DNA of 59,183 nucleotides from Chitinivibrionales bacterium (GTDB lineage Bacteria; Fibrobacterota; Chitinivibrionia; Chitinivibrionales; JANQEN01), in assembly GCA_028278335.1 (NCBI GenBank), contig JANQEN010000033.1:1-59183 (forward strand), read 5' to 3'. Under the pieces are notes generated by a model. It ran no database searches. It was given only the letters and a program-made list of their open reading frames with translations, and was not told the DNA's origin. The position numbers and the translations under genes were made by a program. The stretch's first letter is position 1, and every line of letters begins with the position of its first letter. Shown one piece after another: positions 38,212-46,336 of this stretch.

Positions 38212-38743
38212 TAATCCTTTCTAAGAATTAATAGGTTTTTAGTTACTATTGAATTCAGGGGTGCCATCATCGACACCCCGTGAATCCATTTGCTGAACCT
38301 GAAATGCTGTAGCTGTTACCAGATAGTATACCGATCCATCGACGGGGAGTTTTTATACGCACGCTTAGCAGGTGAAGAAAATTCATCTTTCGATGTCACA
38401 GCCTGTCCCACGCCATATACAACTATAGGGGTACCACAAAACCTAACACCCCTCTCGATGGACGTTATAATTCTATAACCGACCTAAAGAGTTGAAAAAA
38501 ATTGGCGGATAGGTCATACAAAACACTCGTCGATGGATTTACTCTATAGGTACCCAGCGCTGGGTAACAGGAAAAATGCTGTTCCTGAAATTGTAGGTAG
38601 CTGTTTTTAATGTAACGATGAATCCGACCATGGTAAAGTGCTGTTTCTTGGACGTATGGGCATATTGCGTCTCCAAGCAGTTTCTTTACGATATGGTGGT
38701 ATTCCTCATAACTGATTGTGTTTTGTAAAGGATATGGCAAATT
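38212..38743. promoter_or_regulatory. Divergent intergenic region with palindromes, candidate origin or operator
   Basis: About 530 bases separate the divergent arms of the element. TACCCAGC-GCTGGGTA (about 38541-38556) is a perfect 16-bp palindrome. ATCCATCGACG near 38334 recurs inverted as CGTCGATGGAT near 38528, and CTCGATGGACG occurs near 38454. These may be iterons or operators. A 91-codon minus-strand frame (38465-38740, TTG start, no good ribosome-binding site) covers part of it and is not called as a gene. Confidence 0.45.
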
Positions 38744-40387
38744 ATGAATGAAACAACTATACAGCGTATAGAAGACTGTCCAGTAATTGAACGAGAAAAC
38801 TTGATCTTTGAAGAGGCATCGCGGATATTGAGTGCGGTGGAAAGAACCTTACCACCAATAAATTGTAGTGAGACTGAAGAGTTGAATGTAGAGCGAAAAC
38901 TAAACGGCATTTATGTAACTACGAATAACATCAAATTTCGGGCAACAGGATTAACCACAGATAATCTTCATAGAATGAAAGTTGCCCTTGCTTCCACCTG
39001 GGCGGACAGAGAGGAAGCGCCCTTCATTCACACCCTTGATCTTTATCGTAGTGACCAGATAGAGCATTACTGCAATGAAGCCTTCAAGGCAATCAACATA
39101 AAACCCTCCCTCCTCAAAAGAGAAATCAGAAAAGTAACGGCTGTTCTTGACAAGGAGCGCTATCGACTTATTGAGAATAAACCTCCCGATACTGCATCAG
39201 AATTATCACTCACAGAACAACAAGAAGCCCGACAATATCTCCAAAATCCAAATCTTCTTGAATGGTTATCTGAAAACCTAAAGACTCTTGGTGTGGTCGG
39301 TGAAAAACAGAACGCATTGCTTTTGTATCTCATTGGCACATCAAGGTTGGCGCTGTCACCTTTAGGTGCTGTCATCACGGCTCCTTTAGCGTCAGGGAAA
39401 TCTCACCTTCTCAATACGGTTCTCTCTGCTTTTCCTTCAGAGTCCAGCTATAACCTGCATCATATTTCATCAAAACTCTTGAGGAAAAAGGGAAGACATT
39501 TTGAGCGAAAAATAATGTCATTTGATAGTGTCAAATTGCATGAGTGTGAAGACCTTGTCGGGAAGCTAATAAACGACCAAAAGGTTGCATCGGAACTATG
39601 GAGCAGTGATCCTCATTTAGGAAGGCTCTTTTCTGAGTGCCTTACTGAGGAGTGCCATACAGCAATCGCAATCACAACTACTGATCCCAATAAAGTAGCT
39701 CCCGTTATTCGACAATCTCTTCTGAATCTTACCCTCGATACAAGCCATGAACAGACTAAAAGAATCCTGCTTGCTCAACTTGAAGATTATTCCAGCATAT
39801 CCCTTGACCGTGCTACCAAGAGGGAAGAGGTTAGAAGAGTCCTTCAAAATGCTCAGCGACTATTAAAGCCTCGAATCGTTTTAATTCCTGAAGAGATTAC
39901 TATTGAGTTACCCACTGGCGATATGGGACGGCGCTCTCTTCGGTTACTCATTTCACTTGCCCAGTCAATTGCTCTTCTCCATCAATACCAAAGACCCATC
40001 ACCAAAGGTGTTCTTTACATTGAGAAACAAGACTTGGAAACAGCCATTGAGCTTACAAGAAATTCTTTACCCTGTTCAATGGTTGAAATATCTTTGCCTG
40101 CTCAAAGATTACTAAGAACAATTCAAAACCTTGTACAGGATAAAATGTCTGCTATAGAAGACATTGAGCAAGCAATGATTGACATCGAATTTACAAGGGG
40201 TGAGATACGCCCCCTCATTGGTTGGTCTGAGAGTTATCTGAGGTTAGTTCTCAAGGAGCTTCAACGCCATGAGTACATCTCTCGTATCACTGGTGGACAG
40301 GGTTCTGAATATCGTTATGCTCTCCTTGATTCTACCATCGACATCGCAGAACATCGCGGTCACTTCGCAGTCAAGGTAAGAGATTGA
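38744..40387 (+). CDS. P-loop ATPase of the mobile element
   Basis: 547 residues, no signal or membrane segment. Walker A is APLASGKS (213-220) in LGAVITAPLASGKSHLLNTV; a probable second motif is IMSFDSVKLHECEDL (about 256-270). AIAITTTDPNKVAPVIRQSLLNLTLD follows, resembling a sensor region of AAA+/DnaB-like or primase-helicase ATPases. The C-terminal part (EIRPLIGWSESYLRLVLKELQRHEYISRITGGQGSEYRY) looks like a winged helix. Genes of this type accompany tyrosine-recombinase pairs in some bacterial elements. It could remodel DNA or the recombination complex. The gap of 63 bases to the first recombinase supports one operon. Confidence 0.72.
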   Translation: MNETTIQRIEDCPVIERENLIFEEASRILSAVERTLPPINCSETEELNVERKLNGIYVTTNNIKFRATGLTTDNLHRMKVALASTWADREEAPFIHTLDLYRSDQIEHYCNEAFKAINIKPSLLKREIRKVTAVLDKERYRLIENKPPDTASELSLTEQQEARQYLQNPNLLEWLSENLKTLGVVGEKQNALLLYLIGTSRLALSPLGAVITAPLASGKSHLLNTVLSAFPSESSYNLHHISSKLLRKKGRHFERKIMSFDSVKLHECEDLVGKLINDQKVASELWSSDPHLGRLFSECLTEECHTAIAITTTDPNKVAPVIRQSLLNLTLDTSHEQTKRILLAQLEDYSSISLDRATKREEVRRVLQNAQRLLKPRIVLIPEEITIELPTGDMGRRSLRLLISLAQSIALLHQYQRPITKGVLYIEKQDLETAIELTRNSLPCSMVEISLPAQRLLRTIQNLVQDKMSAIEDIEQAMIDIEFTRGEIRPLIGWSESYLRLVLKELQRHEYISRITGGQGSEYRYALLDSTIDIAEHRGHFAVKVRD

Positions 40388-40450
40388 TATGGGTATGAAT
40401 GAATTGAACTTAGCGGTTCGCAGTATAAAAACTTTTTCAGGAGATAAATA

Positions 40451-41362
40451 ATGTTAGAAATAGCGGTACACCAATTTGCAGAGAGCCTTAAAGGAGCAGA
40501 CTATGCACATACTACCATCAGAGATTATTGCGACAATGTGAAAGACCTTCTCAGGTATCTTGCCAATGAAGAATACCTATCGGATATCAAAGATATTAGG
40601 GAAGAGCATCTTCGTTCTTATCAACTCTATTTGAAGGATAAACTTCACAAAGGGCGTAAGTTGTCTCGGAAAACAATCCGTACCAAACTCGGTGCCCTTC
40701 GCTGCTTCTTCAAACAAATGCTTGAAGCAAATCACCTTCGTGTTGCTCTTGAACCATGTATCAGACTTCCCAAAACACAAGAACCGATTCTTCACAATCT
40801 CCCCACTGTCGATGAGGTTTGCGAATTACTGGACAGTATTGATACTGAAACTGTCCTTGGTTCACGAGACAGAACAATGCTTGAGATTCTTTACGCAACA
40901 GGAATGAGAAGTCTTGAACTCAGAACCCTTACACTGGATTCAATTGATCTTACAGAGAATGTCGTTCGTGTTAATGGTAAGGGTAGAAAGTTTAGAGTTG
41001 TTCCCCTGGGGGAATGGGTTATCCCTTTTGTCCGTGACTACCTTGAGCACTATCGCCATGAGATAGCTGGTAACTCACCACTTCTTTTCCCCTCCAAAAA
41101 TGGTCGTATGATTACCAAGGCGAATCTTGGTGACTTGATAAAGAAGTATGCTGACAAAGTCAATGTCACAAAGCGGATTACACCTCACACTTTCAGACAT
41201 TGCTGTGCAACTCATTTGCTGGATAGTGGTGCTGACCTTCGTATGATTCAGCGCTTGCTCGGACACGCTGACATCAAGAGCACTCAACGCTATCTGAACA
41301 CTCTCACGAATCATTTACAGGTTGCACATCTCAAGTATCATCCCCGTCAAGAAAGGTGTTAA
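40451..41362 (+). CDS. Tyrosine recombinase (XerC/XerD-like), first of a pair
   Basis: 303 residues. The N-terminal SAM-like core-binding domain (about 5-95) is followed by the catalytic domain. All catalytic residues are present: R153 (ATGMRSLEL), K177 (NGKGRK), H246 and R249 (HTFRH), H272 (LLGH) and nucleophile Y281 (STQRYLN). The length is that of XerC/D. The downstream recombinase starts immediately after this stop codon, so the two are probably translated together and may act as a heteromeric pair. Confidence 0.95.
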   Translation: MLEIAVHQFAESLKGADYAHTTIRDYCDNVKDLLRYLANEEYLSDIKDIREEHLRSYQLYLKDKLHKGRKLSRKTIRTKLGALRCFFKQMLEANHLRVALEPCIRLPKTQEPILHNLPTVDEVCELLDSIDTETVLGSRDRTMLEILYATGMRSLELRTLTLDSIDLTENVVRVNGKGRKFRVVPLGEWVIPFVRDYLEHYRHEIAGNSPLLFPSKNGRMITKANLGDLIKKYADKVNVTKRITPHTFRHCCATHLLDSGADLRMIQRLLGHADIKSTQRYLNTLTNHLQVAHLKYHPRQERC

Positions 41363-41363
41363 T

Positions 41364-42230
41364 ATGAACGGCAAAGATTTACTCACCAGATATGAAGAGT
41401 GGTTGCAAGTAGAGGATAATACTCACTCAACCATTCAACGGAAGCTCTCACAGATAGCCTGCTTTATTAGGTGGATTGAATTCAGGGGTATTACTCTTGC
41501 TGATCTTGACCCATCCACTGTCAATGAATACCTCATGGGTAAGTCTGGTCTTGTTGCTGTCATCAAGCAGAACCGACAGGTTATCTCTGAGTTTATAGGA
41601 GTCCTTGTATCTCAAGGGCTCCTGTCAGAGAATCCTGCATCAGAGGTAATCATTACTGGTGAAGACCCAGAGCGTGAGTATCCTATTCCAACACCTGAAG
41701 AGATTGAAGCCATCACCCAGAAGATTGAACGGAGCAACTCGGATACTGCACTGAGAGATTGTTGTCTTCTTGAGTTGGCTTATGGCAGTGGTGCTCGTGT
41801 TGGGGAGCTTCACTCTGTGAATATAGAGCATTATGATCCAGACAATAAGCAGATTCTCTTGAAGGGAAAAGGAAGGGGAGAACCAAAGCATCGTCTTGTC
41901 CCTGTCACAAAGGCATTCATCACAGCCATTGAAAAGTATCTCGCTCAAAGACGTGCTCTCGGTGGTGCAATCTTTGTATCTCAACAACGCAGAAGAATGA
42001 CCGTCGGCTCTATCTATTCCCGTATCAAACACTGGTCGGGAAGGAACCCTCATATCTTCCGTCACGCCTTCGCTTCTCACCTTCACGGGAATGGTGCAGA
42101 CATCGACACAATTGCAAAAATGCTGGGTCATGAGCGCCCATCCACCACCCAGATTTACACCCATATTTCAGACCAACAGCTCTCCTCCTTCCTCAACACC
42201 CATCACCCCCGTAAAAAGCCTGTGTTGTAG
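41364..42230 (+). CDS. Tyrosine recombinase, second of a pair
   Basis: ATG 41364 is preferred because AAAGGTG precedes it and the frame upstream overlaps the previous gene. 288 residues. Core-binding domain about 5-90. The catalytic set is complete: R145 (GSGARVGEL), K169 (KGKGRG), H230 and R233 (HIFRHAF), H256 (MLGHERPS) and Y265 (TQIYTHIS). It is clearly divergent from the upstream recombinase, so this is not a recent duplication. The element ends shortly after this gene. Confidence 0.95.
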   Translation: MNGKDLLTRYEEWLQVEDNTHSTIQRKLSQIACFIRWIEFRGITLADLDPSTVNEYLMGKSGLVAVIKQNRQVISEFIGVLVSQGLLSENPASEVIITGEDPEREYPIPTPEEIEAITQKIERSNSDTALRDCCLLELAYGSGARVGELHSVNIEHYDPDNKQILLKGKGRGEPKHRLVPVTKAFITAIEKYLAQRRALGGAIFVSQQRRRMTVGSIYSRIKHWSGRNPHIFRHAFASHLHGNGADIDTIAKMLGHERPSTTQIYTHISDQQLSSFLNTHHPRKKPVL

Positions 42231-42265
42231 GGCATTTCCTACAGATTCATATTTCTATATTACCT

Positions 42266-42295
42266 GAGCAGGAAGTATATTTTTACCTGCTCTTT
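42266..42295 (+). terminator. Probable terminator after the recombinase operon
   Basis: GAGCAGG (42266-42272) pairs with CCTGCTC (42286-42292) and is followed by only three T, so it is a moderate candidate. Confidence 0.5.
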
Positions 42296-42342
42296 GACAA
42301 GGCTTTTTGAATCCAATTTTCTCTTTTTTTCTGGTGCTATAG

Positions 42343-42969
42343 AACCTAATTGGGGCGAGGTATTATGATAGTGAGGTGGGTAAGTGGGTAGGTATTGATC
42401 CTAAAGAAGAATTTCATAGTCCTTTCATTTATGTTGGAAATAATCCATTAGCATTTATAGATCCTGATGGTGAAGGTGTTTTTGGAGCAATACTATCTGG
42501 TTCTTTAGCAGCAGCTTCAACTTATTATCAACTTAAAGCTAAAGGAATATCACCAACTAAAGCTGCATTTGGTGCTCTTGCTGCAGGAAGTATTGCAGGT
42601 TTAACATCTGCATTAATCGATCCAACAGATGCCACCACAGCGATAACAACCGGTGCAATTTCAAGTGGAGTTTCAGATGTTGCTGTCCAACTAATTACAA
42701 CCGGTAAAGTTGATATGGGACAAGTTGCTAAAAGTTCTATAGCTGGTGGCTTAACTGCTGGTATAATGAAAGGTGTCGGAAAAGGATTATTCGCAAAGGA
42801 AGTCCCAAATCCATATAGTAAAACATTAAAACATTTTGAAGGTGGATTATTAGAAGCAGGTGAAAAAACACAGGATATTATAAGTAGTGGACTAGGTACT
42901 TTCGTAGGAAAAAAAGTTTCTGAAGGGGTTAGCAATTCAACAGTAGAGGTTGGAGAGAAAGAATTTTAA
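42343..42969 (+). pseudogene. Orphan Rhs C-terminal tip (displaced toxin cassette)
   Basis: The frame opens after a TAG at 42340 and reads [20 protein letters not shown], then [12 protein letters not shown], the exact end of an Rhs core. About 165 residues of tip follow (from 42472), rich in Gly/Ala/Thr with hydrophobic stretches ([32 protein letters not shown]). No start codon, signal peptide or upstream core exists. The first possible initiator is GTG 42376. Such orphan tips are known in rhs loci as a silent reservoir that can be recombined onto the active gene. The tip is unrelated to that of the 34.8-kb gene beyond the core motif. Its stop overlaps the next start (TAATG). Confidence 0.85.
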
Positions 42970-43295
42970 TGTTGATAATAAAAGAATATATACCTGTATA
43001 TTTTCTGTTTTGTATGCCTGGTTTATGTATTGATATAATTACCTATTTTATTTCTGGTAAAAGATATAATTTAGGAATTCATAGAATTGGTTCAATTTTA
43101 TCAGCTTTAATTTATTTTTATTTTTTCTTAAGTTCTTTATTACCATATGGTAGTAAGTGGGCAGAACATTGGGGAAAAGAAATTACTTTAAAGTTTGTTA
43201 TATGGGGATTAATTGTAGTTGGATTTCCAATTCTATCAATATTTTTAGTTCGATTAATTGAGAAAAAAAATGCGAATGAAATATTAAAAAAGTAG
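42969..43295 (+). CDS. Membrane protein, candidate immunity protein of the orphan tip
   Basis: 108 residues with three probable transmembrane helices: about 7-30 (IPVYFLFCMPGLCIDIITYFI), about 40-60 (ILSALIYFYFFLSSLL) and about 75-98 (FVIWGLIVVGFPILSIFLV). The C-terminus is basic (IEKKNANEILKK). Translation is coupled to the orphan tip through a TAATG overlap. A membrane immunity protein would suit a tip acting at the inner membrane, consistent with its hydrophobic segments, but this is inference. No family recognised. Confidence 0.65.
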   Translation: MLIIKEYIPVYFLFCMPGLCIDIITYFISGKRYNLGIHRIGSILSALIYFYFFLSSLLPYGSKWAEHWGKEITLKFVIWGLIVVGFPILSIFLVRLIEKKNANEILKK

Positions 43296-43319
43296 GCTAC
43301 TAGAATATTTTGCTCCAAT

Positions 43320-43805
43320 ACTCTCGCGCGCAGGGTGACCTGAGTGAAAAGTAAACTTACCTTACTACGTGTGGCACGATCGCCCTCGATCGTGTTAGTC
43401 AAGTCTATCCAAAACATCTTCTATAAATTATGAAAGAACCCTCTCTTTTCAACCCTCACCCCCAACTTCTTCTCCTAACCAAGGGATTCGCTGGTCAGCT
43501 GAAAATGCAGTCGTACCAGCGTCTGCTGCGCGGTGCTTCGCTTTGCTCGCAATGACATGAGCCAATTTAGTGAGTTGTGGTATAGCTTTCATAGTGGAGG
43601 GGATGTAAAATGTCAATATTATTTGGCGCCCTCCAACCTCCCGGAGGGAGGCTTATGAGGAGTGATATTGTTACTGTATGTCTTTCATCTTAAATTTGTT
43701 TACAGCCTTCCTACATGTTTTTCCCATGGGGACATGCCGGAGGCTAGGGGTTATAAAAGGTATTTTCCTTGCCTGGTTTTAGGAGCGGAGAGCTCCTACC
43801 AGATT
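43320..43805 (+). repeat. Composite intergenic repeat, nearly full-length copy
   Basis: Module order: GTGTGGCAC hairpin with CCCT loop (43375-43394), AACCCTCACCCCCAAC, CGCTGGT...ACCAGCG hairpin, CTGCTGCGCGGTGC with TCGCAATGACATGAG, the CCTCCCGGAGGGAGG hairpin, a CATG...CATG segment with TTCCCATGGGGA, and finally AGGAGC-GGAGA-GCTCCT ending TTCTTTTAGGTT. It is the most complete uninterrupted copy and serves as the empty-site reference for both nested insertions. Confidence 0.88.
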
Positions 43806-43892
43806 CTTTTAGGTTGTGCCCCTGTATTCTTCAGTTGATGGCATACAAGATGGAACTCTTTTTATATTGTAATTGTTTCTTGACAGTTTTGG

Positions 43893-44120
43893 TTAAATGT
43901 TTCGATCAAATTCAGTTGCTGTAATCTTTGCTTGTCGTAAAATGCTACTCATAGTACCTTTTGCAACTTCTTTATGCATTGGTATAACACAGCCAACAGG
44001 ACCATTTGGTGTGACTTTCTTCATAACAACATGACTGCCTCTTTGCCGTACTTTTTCAAATCCCATTTTCACCAGTGTTGATACAATTTTATTTCCAGAG
44101 AGTAACTTTTGTTTAGCCAT
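43893..44120 (-). CDS. hicA: HicA-type mRNA interferase toxin
   Basis: 75 residues. KIVSTLVKMGFEKVRQRGSHVVMKK carries the conserved GSH motif with the catalytic histidine on the dsRBD-like fold, followed by VIPMHKEVAKGTMSSILRQAKIT, the typical HicA end. HicA degrades mRNA when its antitoxin is lost. It overlaps hicB by 8 bases, antitoxin gene first. The pair sits between two copies of the composite repeat beside the Rhs tip. Confidence 0.93.
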   Translation of the reverse strand: MAKQKLLSGNKIVSTLVKMGFEKVRQRGSHVVMKKVTPNGPVGCVIPMHKEVAKGTMSSILRQAKITATEFDRNI

Positions 44121-44322
44121 GGGCTATCTCAAAAGTGGTCATGATGGAGCGCTCTGTTTTAGGTACAGGGAATTCTTCTAAATATAACTCTGTTGCTTCT
44201 TTAAGATTATCAATAGCCTCTTCAACAGATTTACCTTGGCTTGCAGTTCCAATTTCTGGACATTGAGCTACATAAAGCTTACCCTCTTTATGTATAATTG
44301 CAGTAAAAGTATCAACAGCCAT
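44113..44322 (-). CDS. hicB: HicB-type antitoxin
   Basis: 69 residues. FTAIIHKEGKLYVAQCPEIGTASQGKSVEEAIDNLKEATELYLEEF is the canonical partially degraded RNase H-like HicB fold. The product is short and has no C-terminal DNA-binding domain, so autorepression would need another mode. It is translated first and overlaps hicA by 8 bases. Confidence 0.93.
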   Translation of the reverse strand: MAVDTFTAIIHKEGKLYVAQCPEIGTASQGKSVEEAIDNLKEATELYLEEFPVPKTERSIMTTFEIAHG

Positions 44323-44436
44323 TGTAGGTCCTTATTTTGAGGTGGTTATTAAGTAGTCTCATTGTAAGTATAGTGAGAAAAATAATATTTTGTCGATAAA
44401 TATTTGTGGTTTTAATCAATTCTTAATTCCACGCGT

Positions 44437-44935
44437 ACGGGTGCCCTGTGTGAAAAGTAAACTTATCTTGATAGGTGTGGCACGATCGCCCTCGATCGTG
44501 GTAGTCAAGTCAAATAAAAACTTCTCTAATAAATTATTAAAGAGCCCTCTCTGTTCAATCCTCAGCCCCAACTCCTTCTCTTAACCAAGGGATTCGCTGG
44601 TCAGCTGAAAATGCAGTCGTACCAGCGTCTGCTGCGCGGTGCCGCGCTTCGCTCGCAATGACATGAGTCAATTTAGTGAGTAGTGGTATAACTTTTATGG
44701 TAGAAAGGATGCAAGATGTCAATATTATTTGGCGCCCTCCAACCTCCCGGAGGGAGGCCTATGAGGAGTGATATTGTTATTGTATGTCTTTCGTCTTAAA
44801 TTTGTTTACAGTCTTTTTACATGTTTTTCCCATGGGGACATGCCACAGGCATGGAGGGGTTATAAAATGCATTTTCCTTGCCTGGTCTTAGGAGCGGAGA
44901 GCTCCTACCAAATTCTTTTAGGTTTAAATTTATTG
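44437..44935 (+). repeat. Composite intergenic repeat copy
   Basis: Same module order as 43320-43805. The CCCT-loop hairpin is at 44481-44500 (GGCACGATCG...), the CCTCCCGGAGGGAGG hairpin near 44743, and the copy ends at TTCTTTTAGGTTTAAA. Confidence 0.85.
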
Positions 44936-44941
44936 ATATGA

Positions 44942-45061
44942 ACTTCGTGGAAATGGTCCTCTGCTTATGCACGAGCAAATAAAACAGGAGTAATCCCAGA
45001 TGAATATAAGGCATCAGTATATTTACCAGATGCTCAAAGACAAAGAGTTGGGAAAATTTGA
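44942..45061 (+). pseudogene. Fragment of a C-terminal coding region
   Basis: A 39-codon stretch between two repeat copies reads SWKWSSAYARANKTGVIP then DEYKASVYLPDAQRQRVGKI and a stop, with a protein-like composition quite unlike the flanking repeats. It has no start and is closed upstream by a TGA. It may be the tail of a lost toxin or phage gene. The source family is not recognised. Confidence 0.4.
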
Positions 45062-45128
45062 AATAGGAGTGAAGACACTGTCCAGGGGACAGTGCCACCC
45101 AATTTGAGTTTCTTGTACAGGGCACCTC

Positions 45129-45545
45129 CGTGTGAAAATAAACTTACCCTACTACGTGTGGCACGATCGCCCTCGATCGTGTAATCAAGTCTGTCCAAAG
45201 AATCTCCAATAAATTATAAAGAGCCCTCTCCTTTCACCCCTCACCCCAGAGCGAAAACATCCTGCACCGCAGGATCGCTGCTTCTCCCAATTTCCCTCAC
45301 CCCCTCCCCCATTCATGGTAGAAAGGATGTAAAATGTCAATAAGATTTAGCGCCCTCCAACCTCCCGGAGGGAGGCTTATAAGGAGTGATATTGTTACTG
45401 TATGTCTTTCATCTTAAATTTGTTTACAGTCTTCCTGCATGTTTCTCCCATGGGGACATGCCGAAGGCATATAGGGGTTATAAAAGGCATTTTCCTTGCC
45501 TGGTCTTAGGAGCGGAGAGCTCCTACCAGATTCTTTTAGGTTTTA
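45129..45545 (+). repeat. Composite intergenic repeat copy
   Basis: The CCCT-loop hairpin is at 45162-45181. In place of the CGCTGGT hairpin this copy has ATCCTGC-ACC-GCAGGAT near 45249-45265 (compare ATCCTG-CACTA-CAGGAT near 9786). It ends with AGGAGC...GCTCCT and TTTTAGGTTTT. Just before it, CACTGTCC/GGACAGTG near 45069-45087 is another member of the CAC...GTG hairpin series, on the opposite strand. Confidence 0.82.
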
Positions 45546-45599
45546 ATCAATTTACAAATATCACAATCATCATTTTATTTGAGTAGTTCTCAACTGATC

Positions 45600-45995
45600 T
45601 ATGGATTGCTTCGCTTTGCTCGCAATGACATGAGCCAGTTTAATGAGTTGTGGTATAGCTTTTATGGTAGAAAGGATGTGAAATGTCAATATTATTTGGC
45701 GCCCTCCAACCTCCCGGAGGGAGGCTTATGAGGAGTGATATTGTTACTGTATGTCTTTCATCTTATACCGCTTCTCAAAAATTATGTCCTATGTTGTGTT
45801 GCGGCATAACTGTTTCTATAAGAGTTTTGTCAAAAATCATGGGACAAAACTCTTGAGAAACAGTAAAAATTTGTTTACAGTCTTTCTACATGTTTCTCCC
45901 ATGGGGACATGCCACAGGCATGGAGGGGTTATAAAATGCATTTTCCTTGCCTGGTTTTAGGAGCGGAGAGCTCCTACCAGATTCTTTTAGGTTTG
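45600..45995 (+). repeat. Composite intergenic repeat copy split by a MITE
   Basis: It lacks the first modules and starts at GCTTCGCTTTGCTCGC. The CCTCCCGGAGGGAGG hairpin is near 45710. At 45766-45865 the 100-bp MITE interrupts CATCTTAAATTTGTTTAC, which is intact in the sister copies near 43690 and 44800. The right part resumes at AATTTGTTTACAG and ends near 45995. Confidence 0.88.
45766..45865 (+). mobile_element. About 100-bp TA-flanked MITE, copy 2
   Basis: It begins TACCGCTTCTCAA and ends TTGAGAAACAGTA. The outer TA on each side suggests TA target duplication, as in Tc1/mariner-IS630 elements. Internally, AAGAGTTTTGTC and GACAAAACTCTT form a perfect 12-bp hairpin. It is non-coding, so it would need a transposase supplied elsewhere. 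Confidence 0.85.
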
Positions 45996-46078
45996 AATCT
46001 ATTTATATGGACATCGAGTTTACCTTTAAACTCTGCAATTCCTGGCTCTGGTGATGGAATAGAAAATGTATAATCTTG

Positions 46079-46336
46079 TTATTTATATACTTCGCGTCTA
46101 TGCTTTATACGATATACTGTAACGATTTTTTCTCTGTCATCGATTGTGTACAGAATACGATAATTTGAGACTCTAATTCTATATCCATCCTTAGAACCGG
46201 ATAGTTTTTTAACACCACTAAGTCTTGGGTCCTTTTCAAGTTTATTAATTGTCGCTTTTACTTTTTTATCCCAAGGTGGAGAAAGCTTCAAGAATTCCTT
46301 TTGCGCTTTTGTCTCAATAATAACATCAAAGGCCAT
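46079..46336 (-). CDS. RelE/ParE-family toxin
   Basis: 85 residues. FDVIIETKAQKEFLKLSPPWDKKVKATINKL, then DGYRIRVSNYRILYTIDDREKIVTVYRIKHRREVYK. The RIRVSNYRILY strand and the final RIKHRREVY are typical RelE/ParE features. With a basic residue set and terminal tyrosine a ribosome-dependent RNase (RelE) is plausible, but ParE cannot be excluded by eye. It starts on the last base of the antitoxin gene. Confidence 0.9.
   Translation of the reverse strand: MAFDVIIETKAQKEFLKLSPPWDKKVKATINKLEKDPRLSGVKKLSGSKDGYRIRVSNYRILYTIDDREKIVTVYRIKHRREVYK

Larger units (their letters stand above)
35190..42240. mobile_element. Candidate mobile element with serine and tyrosine recombinases
   Basis: Six genes form a block inserted between the Rhs immunity gene and an orphan Rhs tip. 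On the minus strand: MT-A70-type methylase, serine recombinase, Rep-like protein. On the plus strand: P-loop ATPase and two tyrosine recombinases. The two arms diverge from a gene-free 530-bp region at 38212-38743 that holds palindromes. Base composition looks less AT-rich than the flanking Rhs DNA. I found no clear terminal inverted or direct repeats by eye, so the boundaries are approximate and set by gene content. Confidence 0.6.

Noticed and set aside
38465..38740. 91-codon minus-strand ORF
   Set aside because: It needs a TTG start without a ribosome-binding site, lies in a region with palindromes, and has no recognisable family. It could still be real.
34804..42376. A single Rhs gene broken by the mobile element
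   Set aside because: The 32315 gene has its own complete core, tip and stop, and the cassette at 42343 repeats the core end, so these are two tips and not two halves of one gene.
46010..46078. Readthrough extension of the RelE/ParE toxin (QDYTFSIPSPEPGIAEF...)
   Set aside because: An in-frame, protein-like stretch follows the TAA, but the toxin is already full-length and the stretch runs into repeat DNA. Chance or debris is simpler.
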